DNA of 64,000 bases from Paracyclopina nana (GCA_019096065.1 JAGUCH010000003.1:9858001-9922000); one strand, 5' to 3'; positions 49,701 through 60,465 are shown, numbered from the stretch's first letter. The notes: generated by a model from the sequence alone, not told the origin. Translations and numbers: made by a program.

Positions 49701-52700
49701 ATCAATTGGCACCTCTGGAATGTCGTCGTAGGTCAATTCATAAACATTTTTGCCGAGAGTGTGAGCGGCAGCAATAATCAATTTGATAATATCATACACT
49801 CTCCAGATCTTTTTACCCGTTTTTGAAATGTGCCCCTTAAAAATCTTTTCAATAGGAACTTCTTCATCAGTTGGAGGTTCCTTCAGCCTTTGCTCAAGCT
49901 TCAAAGCATCTTTGTACTCACTTCTATTGGCTCTGATATTCTCTGTGTACTCTTCCAGAGTCATTGGGTGCACATCTTTCTCCATGGCATGCTAAAAAAG
50001 GTGCATTGTGTAAAGGATTGATTAAAGCTAAGTTATTTGGCCTTACAGAGTTGTACTGATAAAAATCAAAGTCCATGGTGTACATAGCTTGGACAGCCTG
50101 ATCACAAGTCGGAGCATTCCTAAAGGCTGCCCTAATAAAAGTCGTCCGGTTGTTAGTCATCTTGACTGCCATTTTGTCCTTTATGATGGACATATTCTCA
50201 AAAGCCGACTCGGCGCCAATCCTGATTGTTTCTCGCAACCTTTCGACGAGACGAAATTCAATCCATTGCAAGAGGGAACTGGGGATCTTCCTCTTATAAA
50301 AGCATGGCCCTCTGAAATATGTCAAATGTAGAAATTATTAAGGCTTGTAAAAGTTAAAATGTGCTCACTTTGCAGGGTCTTGGACCACCATGTGCGCAAG
50401 GGCATTTTTAGAGAAAAACTTTTTGCACACTGCCTGAGCTATGTAGTAGTCGAACTCTGCAACGACGCCATTAAATGAAGGCATTATAATGGTGACCAAC
50501 AAATCTTGAATCAGATGATTCGCAAAGAAAACGTCTGCAGCTTCGCCAACGAATTCAAAAGGCAATGCGCGTCCAATTATAGCAACTGCCCTGGATCTTG
50601 CATCAGCATTAGCCACTGAGGAGATGTCAATATCCTTTCTGAGTTGATTTGCCGAAATGTTGAATTTCGACACCAATTCTTTAATCTCATTGCAGAGCTT
50701 CACCGTCCTCTGAAAGAATGTGTGATAATTAGCGTTGTCAGATAATCCAATTAGTAAGTTTGTTATCACACTTACGTCGCGTCCGATCGGCTTTGCCTTT
50801 AGCACCGCGGCGTCTTTGTTGTACTGCTCAATGTGGGTTGCCAGCATCTGTTTGTACTCTTCAACATGAGGGAGAACTACCTCGTTGAACACTTCGGTCA
50901 ATGCTGCCTTCAAAGCTTCCTTAAGTTCGAGATCTTCAATTCTTGTCTTTACCTGACGAATGACGTCACTTTTTTGAGAATCGGTCATTTCCTCAAACGG
51001 CTGACCTTGAGACGGCAAATCATGAACGACTGGCAGTGACAATGACAGAAGCTTTGCATTGGCTGGCGATGGAGAAGGCTCCTGATGAACAACTGCTTCA
51101 GTTGTAATTAAGGTGCTCATTGTCTCCTCACCAAATGCTTCTTGAGCAACTTTTTTAGCAGCTGCTTTTGCTGCTTCTGCTGCTTTTGCAGCTTCTGCTT
51201 CTTTAGCAGCAAGTCTTGCTGCCTCAGCTTTTGCTTTATTTAATGCAGCTGCAGCAGACGACTTTGCAGGGCTTTTAGCGCTTGCCTTTCCTTTGCTCTT
51301 ACGTCCAGGAGTCTTTTCTGCCGAAGTGAAGAATGGATTTGCCATTTTTGGCGACTTCTTGGCTTTCTTGGCTGAGTCCTGGCTGGAAGACTGTTGGGAT
51401 GCTGTAAGCTTCCTCTTTTCCGCCGGCGACTTATAAACGAATTCGTCCTCCGAGTTTGCTTCTCCTTCATCGCCAGTTCGTGGGAGCTTATTTTTGCTCT
51501 TCGACCGAGTAGAAGTGACCTTCCACAGGCTGAATATGAATTTCCCACTGGGGAGCCTTTCAGGGTAGTTGTACCTGACCGTCGCCTTCTCGCAGTAGCT
51601 CCAGACAAGCTTGGCATAGATCGAGAGCCTTTTGCCAGCTTCTGTCTGGCTTTTGAAGTGATTGTTGAGGCGATTGCATATGTCCTTAATCCGGTGATGC
51701 TCCATTCCTGTTGAGAAAGGAAAGACTGAAAATCTGATCGGCGAATTGCTCCACAACTTATAATTACCTTGCTCGAGCCTAGCAAATACCGCAAATTCCC
51801 TCCAATCGCCCGGCTTCTCCTCGAACTTGAAGATTCTCTTCCGATTCGCATCCGACAGTTGCTCATTTGGCACGAAGTTAATAATTTCTCCGACCGTCTT
51901 CCTTTGATGGCCGAGTGTGGCGTTCAACGGCAAATTCGTGACTGCTGGATTCTCCTTGAGGAAAATCAGGATCAGTTGGTCGTAAATGGCTCCAGGGGTG
52001 TCGGGGGGCGTGTTATCGGCCATTTTTCAGGCTTTGCGGCGCAGGATTCCTTTTTTTTTCCAACGAGAAATTTCGCTTCCGACTTTTTTTGACGTACGTC
52101 ACTTTGGCGAATTAATTTATTGTTTCGGCAGCTGAATATTATTTCTATGGTCAACTGTCAAATTACGCGTAAGTTGCTACGTGACAATTCAACTTATCTT
52201 CCATTTGCATTGTCAATTCGTGTATTTAAAGATCAAATTTCAAAAATTCTCTTCAAATATGATTACTTGAAATTAATTTTGATGCTCTGAAATGCAAAAA
52301 TTAATTTTTAGTGCTCTTGAAATGAGAACTATTTTCTCAATAAGTTGCGTGATTGCGGCAATATCAAAAGCCGCGCGGCTGCTGTGCTACGTCACGTCAG
52401 CTGAATGACGCCATCTTAATTAGCAGTCACCTGCTACTGGCGTCACTTTGAAAATGCCGAAAAAAAAAGTTAAGAGGCTTGTCCGCCATGAAGGTCCAAC
52501 GGAGCGAAAACGACGACAACGCGAAAAAGAGAAAGAAGCCAAATTGCGTGCAGCTGAGGAGTTGAGGATTCTTGAAATTAGAGAATACATTCGTGAGAAA
52601 AATATCAACATTCAAAATCCGAATCGTTTCCCAGACATGAATGCCATTAAAATGCGTCACGAGGCAATTCTTCAAGCTGCAAGAGAACGAAGTGCACAAA

Positions 52701-55700
52701 ATCTTGTGACTATTGATGCTCAAGAAGGACAAGGTGACGAAATTGCAACTGCGGCGATTCCTGAAAATCTGAGTCGAAAACGAAAAATGAAGGAGCAATC
52801 ACAAGGTGAAATGAGCAACTATTCGCAGCTGAGAAACGAACCGATTCCGGTAGAAAGGTGATAATTGATTATATCAGTTGTGTGAAAGGTGTTAATTGAA
52901 AATTGAAAATTTACAGGCCTTCACTTGTCATTGACGAACATCATGACGCATCATCTGAAAACATGTATGGCGAGACAGAGGATGATGACATTGAATATCA
53001 CCACTCATTTGGTCAAGTGTATGAGAGTCAGGAACTCTTCAATGGCGAAAAGATTATAATGGACAAGATCAGCCAACAAAACAAACTGATCGATCCAACA
53101 GTTGATCCGCCTAAGATCACAGAGTTGGCAGTGAATCCACATGACAGTGACTTTGATGAGTCTGATGGCGAGGTCAGTATTGGTGATGACCAATGTGACA
53201 CTGAAAATGAAATGAGGCATGCCTTACGCAATCCAACTCTGATGCGTGATGGTGTCATTGCTTTCATTGATGATTCAGAAGATGAGGCGAGTGGCACAGT
53301 CAGTGATACTGATGATCCCTTGGACAATATTGAAGCGAGAGACAGAGATGTACTGCCTGTCCTTGAGGATGGTGTTGAATTTGACGATAACTTCGATCCC
53401 AATGAGAACGTGAATGATCAGGACGAGTCCCAATCGGATTCAGACTCACAAGAGCAACTTAGAGGACATGTAATATAACTTCAATTTATTATATAGGTGT
53501 ACAGAATATACAATTCTTGATTGAACATAGGCTGAGTCGGAGTCACTTATTTCTGGATCTCGACGCAACAATAATGGCAATAGTAAGGTGACGATCAATA
53601 GCATAATTGGCGCACCTATTGAAGAGGATCATCAAGTTGAGGATGATGACATGCCACCGCCAGATTTTCAAATTGCTGGGCCACAAAGAGCTTATAACAT
53701 GCGGAGGATGACTAGAGATGACTTCAGGGGTTTTTATGACAGCCTGGATGAGCTCACTTGCCAAAAAGACAGAAACAGTGCTTTGTATCGACAATTCATG
53801 ACAATTGTCAATGTTATGGCCTTTAAGGAAGTGCAGGCAACTATTGTGTGGAACATGTTAAGTGCCGCCATCAATGAAAATTCGCTGCTCACATATCCAA
53901 CCATAAGAAAGCAGTTTGAAAGAATGTTGCCGAAAGTAAAAATGATATACGAATTCCTGGATAATGAGGACAAGGAGACCTATGCTCATGTTGGTGATCA
54001 CTACCCTCGCAGTGAATTCCCACGGCCAAGATTCACTCTGATGTGCGAATGGACATATGTATCCTTATTAGAACTTTATACGTTCTTTTTGGATGTCCAC
54101 CAGCAAAGTTACGAGTCAGTTGAGGGGCAAAGGAAAGAAATGGATCTATTTGTCGATGGTGTTCCCTTAACCAAAAGTGGGGATGCAGCCATGAATGCGT
54201 GCACACTCAGATTCAACGACTGTGAGGTTGTGTGGCCGTTGGCCATTCAAATATATCGTCAAGGCCATACTACAGAAATGTTAAGGCTTGTAGAAAAAGT
54301 GATTGACGAATCCCTTATTCATGGATTTACAATTCGACGTTGTGTTGGCGATTCACCCATGAGGGCCAAGTTCAAGTGTGTCTCAGGGCATGCAGGATAT
54401 TTTTCATGCGAGCGCTGCTACTTTGTGGGAAAGTACGACAAGATAAGGAAGAAAATGACTTTTCCCCACACATCAACCTTGTATAAGGAGAGAAACATGT
54501 CTGAGTGGCGTGACATTGCACAAAAACTGCTCAATGATCCAACTAGCGTTCCGAAAAACAAAAGATTCGGGATTACTGGTTATTCGCCACTTTTGAAGCT
54601 GCCATATTTTGACATCATTGACGATTTCCCGGTAGACCCCATGCACAATGTCTCGTTGGGCTGCTGCAGGAGAATTATGCACAACATTCTCAATCCAAGA
54701 AAAAGCGGCAAAACATTCAGTGACGCATCAACCGCTATAGCTGAAAAATTCGATGACATTTGGATGAGCCTTGACCTACCAAGTGAATTCGCTCGCAGGC
54801 CACGATCAATCAAAACATGCTTCATACACTATAAGGCAGTGGAATTTATGTGCATTATCGTCTGTGGCTTTCATGCCTTATATAAGGCTTTAGAAGGTGA
54901 AGCGTTTAGAGCCATAAGGAAAATGTGGATTTACTTTGTCTGGATTGTGCGAATGGCACTTCTTCCCTGTCACATTTTCAAGCAAAAAATGACACCAGCC
55001 AGAGCATATGAGATGCAAAAAGAATTTTACCAACATTACCAAAAATGTTTTGGAGCAGAGCAATGCGTCTTCAATATTCACTCCTTCTCCCACCTATTCA
55101 AAGTCAAGTATATTGCATTGCTCAGCTTGTTCTCTGCCTTACCGTTCGAGTCATACTTTTCGTTTTTGAAGAGAATTATTGTACCAAACACTCTATCGTT
55201 CTCTAAGCAAGTCATGACAAAATCATTTATTTCGAACATTCAAAGTCACAGCTGCAAAAGCAAAGTCAAACTGTCATTAAAAGCTGGACCGAAGAGGCAC
55301 TCCAACAACTTGGTGGTAACATTTGACGGGCGCTACTATTGCCTGAAAAAAGAAAACAATGGGAACTACTTTGGAACACACATCGGCACCAAGAGATTTT
55401 ACTACCCAGAAGTACCTGAGCTAGACCTTACCGAGGTCTACATAAGGCAAATTGATGTTGATCAATCTTCTAACTCAGATGAAGTTTTTATTCATGCAGA
55501 TGAAATCATGTGTAAGGCGATTATTTGCGAAAACTTGATCATTGCAGTACCAAACGAGACATTTAAAGTTTAAAAAATTAGTCATATGTTTCATTGTTGA
55601 TACTTAAAAGTATCACAAGTCAAAATCAATATGTTTTTATGTCAATCAAGCTGAAATTTTCATGTGATAATAAATATCATCTAATCACATACAAAGACTT

Positions 55701-58700
55701 CATCATTTCAACTTATAATCAAATTGGTACAGAGTTAAGGTGAAAGGTTGACGTCTGTTGTATGGCACCTTAAAACCATCCCTTATAAGCAACTGAAAAT
55801 TTCAATTGCAATTGGTTTTGTAAGTTGCCCATTGGTCAAATTATTGTAAGTTGTGATAATTGCATTTATCACCAAATTATTTCAACGACTTATCATAATT
55901 TGAAAATAATTTGTGTAAGTTACAGCCAACTTATTCGATTGGCAAATAAGTTGAAAATCAAACTTTAATAAGGCATGATATACAAATTATCTGCCGTAAC
56001 TTACTATAATTTTTAGGTAAGCCAAAAATCAGTTTGGCGCCTGGAGCGAAAACACTTAGTGGGGGAGTACAATCATTTGGTGGTTTTTGTGGGGATGCTT
56101 CAAAAACATTTAAATTGTATTGATCAAAATTTGCTTTTACTTTCAGGATCACATCAAGGAAGTGCTGAACAAATGGGAGAGCATCGACGACGAGATTTGG
56201 TCCAAAGTCATTGTTTTGGAACGGAACCGAAGAGTTGCCAAAGCTTATGCCAGAGCTCCAGTTCTCACCATTAATGGAAGTGATGAGGGATTTGACGGAT
56301 TTCGGTTAGCTCTTTTTTCTTGCTGTATTTGTCGAAAGGAGTATGCCTGAAAATAGGCAAAAACCACTGGGAAAATCTTGTCGTGAAGAAATGGCCTACT
56401 TTGATGTTCGCATTCAGTGTTCGAGACTGAAAACAAAATTGAAAGCTGATGTTCGAGTCTCATTTCTTTGCCAATTGTTTTTTATGCATCGTTTCGCCAT
56501 AAAAAAGGCGGAAAGTGAAGCATCGACAAAATTAAAACGTACACTCGAAACGACGACATTTAACACAAGTTTCTTCAAGATCAGTACAACCTTTGACGTA
56601 TTTGTCTGCAACCTCACGTTACATTGATGACGTCATTTAATTGCAGAATTGGAGTGAATGGCTTCGAAAATCCGATGCGAGACCCCAAAACTGAGGAGTT
56701 CAAGGCCCAAATTGGACAAGGCTGCAAGGTCAAAATGGACGAGACGGGCAACATCCTCATCAAGAGATTCAGCAAGGCTGGCGTTTTTGTCAAAAACACC
56801 ATCGAGGAGAATTCAGTGAGCAACGACATCTTGAAGCTGCCCAACGGGCTGCTCGAGCCAGAAAAGCCGTTCAAGCTCTTCGATATGAAGAAATTCCAGC
56901 AGAACGTGAACCGAGAACTTAAAAGGGTTTACCCAGACCGTAGAAAGCTGGAATGCCAATGTATTTCCACCGTGGCCTTTGCAAAAAACGAGCCTGAGCT
57001 CCTTGACAGCCCCATCTGGGTGATGCTCATCAATGTGGTAGCCTTGGAAATGCTCAAGGCTAAAATGCCTTCAGGTTACTAATTTGGCCTTTACCTCCAC
57101 ATACCAATTAGGAGCCTTGGTGAAATGTTGCTTCTATCTTCCAGATGGACTTAATGGGTTGGCATCAAGGCCTGGAGTGAGGCACAGTTCTGAGCCTCGG
57201 AAAAGGTTCCCTGCCTCAGGATCCTCTGACGAAGACCCTTACTCCCTGACGCCCTCGGGATCCTCAGGATCTTCTGGCAAGGGAATCAACAACCATTCCA
57301 GCAATGGAGGAGGAAACGCGAGAATACCTCCAGGGGAAAAGGAATTTTTTGGCCCACAAAATTGGGCAAAGGTATTTTTGCTGTGAACAGGCTTGATTCA
57401 GACGCCCCAGCGCGTTGGCTTGAAGGCGGGCCGCGCCGCGTTCGGCGCACGGCAAGCTAACGCGCGCGTTGTTTATGTTAGTAAACAAAGTGCGCTAGCT
57501 TACTAAAATAATGCAATATTTCAAGTAGTAATACCTAGATTTAATTTGTTAGGAGCTTTCATAATAGTTTTTTAAGTGATTATGGAAAAAAGGCTTCCCT
57601 CATTTTAGTATTGGAAATCTATTTTCCATTGTCATTAGAAGGCACATCATTCTTATTGGTTTTATCTCCATTCCAGAATCCAACAAGGGCTGCGGATTAT
57701 AGCGACGACATGGATGAGGATTTGATGGCCAATACCTTGTCAAAGAAGAAAGCTAATCCACCAGGCTTGTCCAATGGCACCAAAAGCATCATGAGGCAGA
57801 GCCGAAAGGCTGGAAACAGCGAGGAAATGGGCAAGAGCAGGAGTCAAGGCTTGAATAAGAACGGTAGCAATTCTTGAATACATCATACATTTCCCATTGA
57901 AATTCGTGCTGGCTTAACCTGTCTTTAGTTTATATAGCTGATGATCCTTACTATTGTGGACTCCGCGCACGAGTGCCCAATTTTGTGCATGGAAAGCAAA
58001 AGGAGAATAATAATAATAGCAAGCTGTCAAAGAAGAGCAACAATGCTGCGCTTTCCCCACTTCCCTCGAGATCCACACCTAATCTACAAAGTCTGGCTCA
58101 GCTTCCAGGTCAGGCTCCTCCCTTGTGGTGGCATTCGAGGCTGTATCCAGATTCGGGGATAGGAGGTATAACTTTCACGTAACAAAAAATCACTGCATTC
58201 AGGGATGTATCCAGGATGGAGTACATTACGTAAAGGTCGTCAGTAAAGTTGGTGCTAATCTTGACGTAAAGAAATGCTTTACTTTGAGATTCAATTTCAG
58301 TTTTTGAAACTGAAAGCAGCATTGGAAGTTGAGCATCGAGTCTCATTGACTCGTCATTTGATTTGAATACATTAGTTGCCCAAAAAAGTGTATCTTACGA
58401 CAAAAACTAAAGTATCGTTATCAATTTTTAATGCTATCAAATCGATCAACTTCGAGCTTAGATGTACCTTAGTTCTTTTTTTTGCTAGTTACAAAAGTTT
58501 AGGATCAATTAAATGGCTTTTAGTGATTATTGGAATTAGCATAAAAGTATTTTGTTTCTTTAGCATCTTCACCTTCAACAACCAGTGGACAATCTGGATT
58601 TCCTCCCATGGCATTTAGAGCTAATGGTTGTTGTTGAGCACAAAAACATAGTACATTTGTTTTTAACCTATTTGCTGCTTTTTTCAGAGCTGGCAAGCTA

Positions 58701-58833
58701 CCATTATCCTGGTCGAATGGGTAACCGTGGTTATGGCAACATCAAGCAGTTCCAACCTCAACCAGTCTTGGCATCAGGGACCACCACATTGCATTCCCAC
58801 AGACCAGCCATCTTTAGGAATGGATGGGAATAG
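43701..58833 (+). CDS. SMAD-like MH2-domain protein, Expansion/Rebuff type
   Basis: Eight coding exons join in phase: 43701-43820, 56147-56304, 56647-57074, 57145-57371, 57677-57863, 57938-58165, 58564-58626, 58688-58833 (1557 nt, 518 aa). Residues about 50-236 form an MH2-like domain: DEIWSKVIVLERNRRVAKA, then RIGVNGFENP, IGQGCKVKMDETGN, AGVFVKN, PFKLFDMKKF and SPIWVMLINVVALEMLKAKM, matching the SMAD order (IGKGV, IFVQS, KIFNNQEF, TPCWIEI). There is no MH1 DNA-binding domain. Downstream lie a Ser/Gly-rich linker and a distinctive DDPYYCGLRARVPNF block near residue 375. This layout fits the arthropod Expansion/Rebuff group, which in Drosophila is needed with chitin synthase for chitin deposition by tracheal and ectodermal epithelia. 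Intron 1 is 12.3 kb and hosts a DNA transposon. Orthology to Exp or Reb specifically is inference, so no symbol is given. Confidence 0.75.
43845..44120 (-). repeat. Family A MITE just inside MH2 intron 1
   Basis: GATGTTCATCTACTTTG terminus, GTAAGATACAGTTTTTTG, AATGAGACTTTATCG, core 44044-44064 (spacer TTTCTCT), then AAGATGAACATAG. It starts 25 bp from the exon donor. Confidence 0.7.
45110..45262 (-). repeat. Family A MITE in MH2 intron 1
   Basis: Core 45175-45195 (spacer TTGACCA), AAAGATTTTGCTTGAC, then TGGTAGATGAACGTCAC. Confidence 0.65.
48030..48240 (-). repeat. Family A MITE in MH2 intron 1
   Basis: TTGCGTCGCAAGATAAAG, AATGAGACTCGATCGCC, core 48151-48171 (spacer CTCCGAA), GAAGAACGTCATTTT end. 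It lies 200 bp left of the large transposon. Confidence 0.7.
48465..48720. repeat. Left subterminal repeats of the transposon
   Basis: At least six TAAGTTG-like copies in either orientation (around 48480, 48491, 48548, 48561, 48607, 48625), the first two inside a tandem TTGGATCTAAG duplication. CACTA elements typically carry such arrays as binding sites for their own proteins. Confidence 0.55.
48785..48790 (-). terminator. Poly(A) signal of the transposon's second gene
   Basis: TTTATT on the plus strand about 90 nt beyond the 909-aa ORF stop, inside the element. Confidence 0.45.
48879..52023 (-). CDS. Second gene of the CACTA-like element: K/A-rich coiled-coil protein (909 aa, eight exons)
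   Basis: Minus-strand exons 51768-52023, 50776-51707, 50369-50709, 50047-50311, 49698-49991, 49467-49634, 49207-49413 and 48879-49145 join in phase (2730 nt). The two first introns are only 60 and 66 nt, multiples of three without stops, so they can be retained in frame. Residues about 1-170 form a compact region (ELSDANRKRIFKFEEKPGDW, LSIYAKLVWSYCEKATVRY). Then come a basic Ser/Lys stretch with a likely nuclear signal, a histone-H1-like Ala/Lys run, helical sequence with many charged residues, an acidic SDSDDDVPEEE segment, and a C-terminal coiled coil (YDERKKAMERKKKELERIQ). I recognise no family. By position and composition it could be the DNA-binding partner of the transposase, in the role TNPA plays in plant CACTA elements. 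That is inference. Confidence 0.7.
52024..52453. promoter_or_regulatory. Divergent promoter region of the transposon
   Basis: The 430 bp between the two start codons must serve both genes. It contains a TGACGTACGTCA palindrome near 52090, another ACGTCACGTCAGCTGAATGACG cluster near 52389-52410 (CRE-like half-sites with a TCAG initiator-like string), GCCATCTT, and TAAGTTG/CAACTTA copies near 52170-52196 like those in the element ends. No TATA box is obvious. Confidence 0.5.
52454..55573 (+). CDS. Transposase of the CACTA-like element (999 aa, three exons)
   Basis: Exons 52454-52857, 52917-53469 and 53531-55573 join in phase (3000 nt). The N-terminus is strongly basic (MPKKKVKRL, ERKRRQREKEKEAKLRAAEE) and probably carries nuclear localisation and DNA contact. 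Residues about 135-360 are acidic. The conserved part is in exon 3: LFVDGVPL (D528), CVGDSPMRAKF (D593), a zinc-knuckle-like GHAGYFSCERC (606-615), DDFPVDPMHNVSLG (D688, H690) and ALPFESYFSFLKR (E859). This order of V(D)G, D-(A/S)P-R, GH-GY-C-C, D-MH-LG and FE--LK is typical of a transposase family common in animal genomes and usually grouped with CACTA/EnSpm. D528, D593 and E859 are candidate DDE residues. Poly(A) signal at 55669-55674. Confidence 0.8.
55669..55674 (+). terminator. Poly(A) signal of the transposase gene
   Basis: AATAAA 96 nt after the transposase stop and inside the element. Confidence 0.5.
55700..56040. repeat. Right subterminal repeats of the transposon
   Basis: TAAGTTG/CAACTTA variants recur at about 55709, 55822, 55847, 55878, 55916, 55927, 55948 and 55999. 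TTTAGGTAAGCC is shared in direct orientation with the left end (near 48499). Confidence 0.55.
56370..56545 (+). repeat. Family A MITE in MH2 intron 2
   Basis: GGGAAAATCTTGTCGTG, core 56412-56432 (spacer GTTCGAG), TTCGAGTCTCATTTC. Confidence 0.7.
57385..57485. other. GC- and CpG-rich island in an MH2 intron
   Basis: About 100 bp with strings such as GGGCCGCGCCGCG in an otherwise AT-rich intron, followed by an imperfect stem of about 20 bp (AAGCTAACGC...GCGCTAGCTT, loop near TATGTTAG) at 57451-57500. No coding frame. Confidence 0.5.
58256..58425 (+). repeat. Family A MITE in an MH2 intron
   Basis: AATCTTGACGTAAAG, core 58295-58315 (spacer TTTTGAA), ATCGAGTCTCATTGACTC, GTATCTTACGACAAAAAC. Confidence 0.8.
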
Positions 58834-59059
58834 AAGAGTTGGCCTTAATTGTATGTCTGTGTAATGAATTGGCTCACCTACGTGTGCATAGTTGAGCTCC
58901 CAATACGTGGTATGTATCTGCTATTGATCAAATTGACGTCTCTATGACGTGTTCATGTACGTCAAATTGTGTTTGTAATTTTTAAAAACCTTTTCAATTT
59001 TTTTAAAGTGGATACATATCAAATCTCTTAATGCTGGATGTATTCATGTTTTCTATATA

Positions 59060-59215
59060 GCATACGTCATATTTTTGACATTTTCATTTTTTGAGTGTCG
59101 ATACATTTTTTTGGTGAAAAAATGTATTCAAGCCGAATCCCAAAGTAATGACACTCGACAGCCTTCTTTCAATTTTGTTTTCAGTACCGTCAACTGAAAT
59201 TAATTGCTGAAGAGA
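59060..59215 (-). repeat. Family A MITE between the alternative last exons
   Basis: TTTTTGACATTTTC, GTAATGACACTCGACAG, core 59179-59199 (spacer ACCGTCA). Confidence 0.7.
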
Positions 59216-59283
59216 AACTTGTGTGTTCCTTAATATTTCACCTTTCAAAAACCTGATGCATGTTTTGCTTTTTTTCATTTCAG

Positions 59284-59423
59284 AACTTTTTTATGTAAAC
59301 CCTGCTGCTCAATCCTGCGGAGGATGGTCTCCTGTGATAACCTGGTCCAATAATGTTCATCAGCAACAATTGTGTGAAAATCCTCAAAAATTAGTTGAAA
59401 AAGCCATCACCACACAAGTGTAA
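59284..59423 (+). CDS. Alternative last coding exon of the MH2-domain gene
   Basis: A good acceptor (tttttcatttcag) opens an exon whose first two bases complete the codon left by the exon ending at 58626, exactly as the exon at 58688 does. It then reads 45 codons to TAA (begins ELFYVNPAAQSCGGW, ends KAITTQV). Both candidate last exons begin with Glu-Leu. Skipping 58688-58833 would give a protein with a different C-terminus. The codon run and matching phase argue for a real exon, and no transcript is available to me. Confidence 0.5.
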
Positions 59424-59959
59424 TTTTCGAGGCACTTTTCCATGGAACTCACCATTTCTTAACCACATATGAGCCATAAGAAGAATCAAAAATCTCCTCA
59501 AAGGTGTCAAAAATATTCATGCAGACAATCAGAAACCATTATGACTGTTTTCTTGTTGAGATTTTTTCGATTTGTTGCCATATAACAAAATAGGCAATTG
59601 CTGTGAGAAAAGTGCTGACAAAATTGTGTGCTGAGCAAAAATACTGCCATAAAATTGCATCATTTTTTATACACGATACCGTTTGTTCCCTGATATATTA
59701 ACCCCTCCCACTTTTGATACTTGATCATTAGTCAATGCATGAAATGTTTTGCTCCCCCTTTTTTTGCTTACTCACTGCTTTGAGTGGCATTTTTTGGCAA
59801 ACAAAATAACAAGTTCTTATGAAACCATGTCCTTTTTCATTATCATCATCAGCTCTCTCTCTTTTCTATTGTGACTTTCAAAAATATGCTTTACATGAAT
59901 TGTTATGAATACTTCCATTCGATTCCCAACATTCTTCCCATTCCCCATGTACATAGATA

Positions 59960-59965
59960 AATAAA
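59960..59965 (+). terminator. Poly(A) signal AATAAA downstream of the MH2 gene
   Basis: AATAAA in an AT-rich 3' UTR that also includes the alternative last exon and one family A copy (59060-59215). Confidence 0.4.
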
Positions 59966-60241
59966 CATTTTTCAGCATACTGCAGTCTTTAATTTTACTA
60001 CTATCATCAAAGACTAGATATGTATAGAATTCTAGAAGATTAAATGTTGCTCTTTCATGGCATATTTAGATCATGCTAATTCATGTAATTAGACTGTATT
60101 TTGTAAAATGAGATGTAGAATAAGAGGCCACAAAACGGAGAATGTAATTAAAAACTGTGTTGCCTAGGAGAAACCAATATCTGTTTTCAGCCAAGTGGAA
60201 AACTCATCAAAAACATTTTTAGTAGAATCGTCGACATTGAG

Positions 60242-60465
60242 GTTCAATGAGGCGTTCATCTATGTGTTAATTTTCCTAATCTTCACAAAGCTTTTTAAAT
60301 ACAGCGAACTTTCTTAACGTAAGATACAATTGTATGTCAAATTGATGTACGCAAATCAAATGGCGTATCAATAGACCCGATTGGCATCTTACATGTAGCA
60401 TTTCAGCCAGCAAAACTGAATTTCAGCCACTGAGTAAAAAGTTGCTTACGTCAAAATTTTCCGTA
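60242..60465 (-). repeat. Family A MITE between genes
   Basis: AATGAGGCGTTCATCTATG terminus, AACGTAAGATACAATTG, core 60401-60421 (spacer CAGCAAA), TTACGTCAAAATTTTCC. Confidence 0.75.

Larger units (their letters stand above)
48443..56064 (+). mobile_element. CACTA/EnSpm-like DNA transposon, apparently complete, in intron 1 of the MH2 gene
   Basis: The 7,622-bp element is bounded by CCCCACAAAGTGTT at the left and the inverse of CCCCACTAAGTGTT at the right (14 bp, one mismatch), flanked by GA on both sides as a 2-bp target duplication. The CACTAAGTG inside the terminus recalls CACTA ends, but the leading CCC and 2-bp duplication are not the textbook form, so the superfamily call rests mainly on the transposase. 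Both ends hold many TAAGTTG/CAACTTA motifs. Inside are two divergent spliced genes (transposase on +, an unknown 909-aa protein on -) sharing a central promoter region. No family A or other MITE interrupts it. Open frames throughout, near-identical ends and an intact target duplication suggest a recent insertion of a potentially autonomous copy. Confidence 0.8.
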
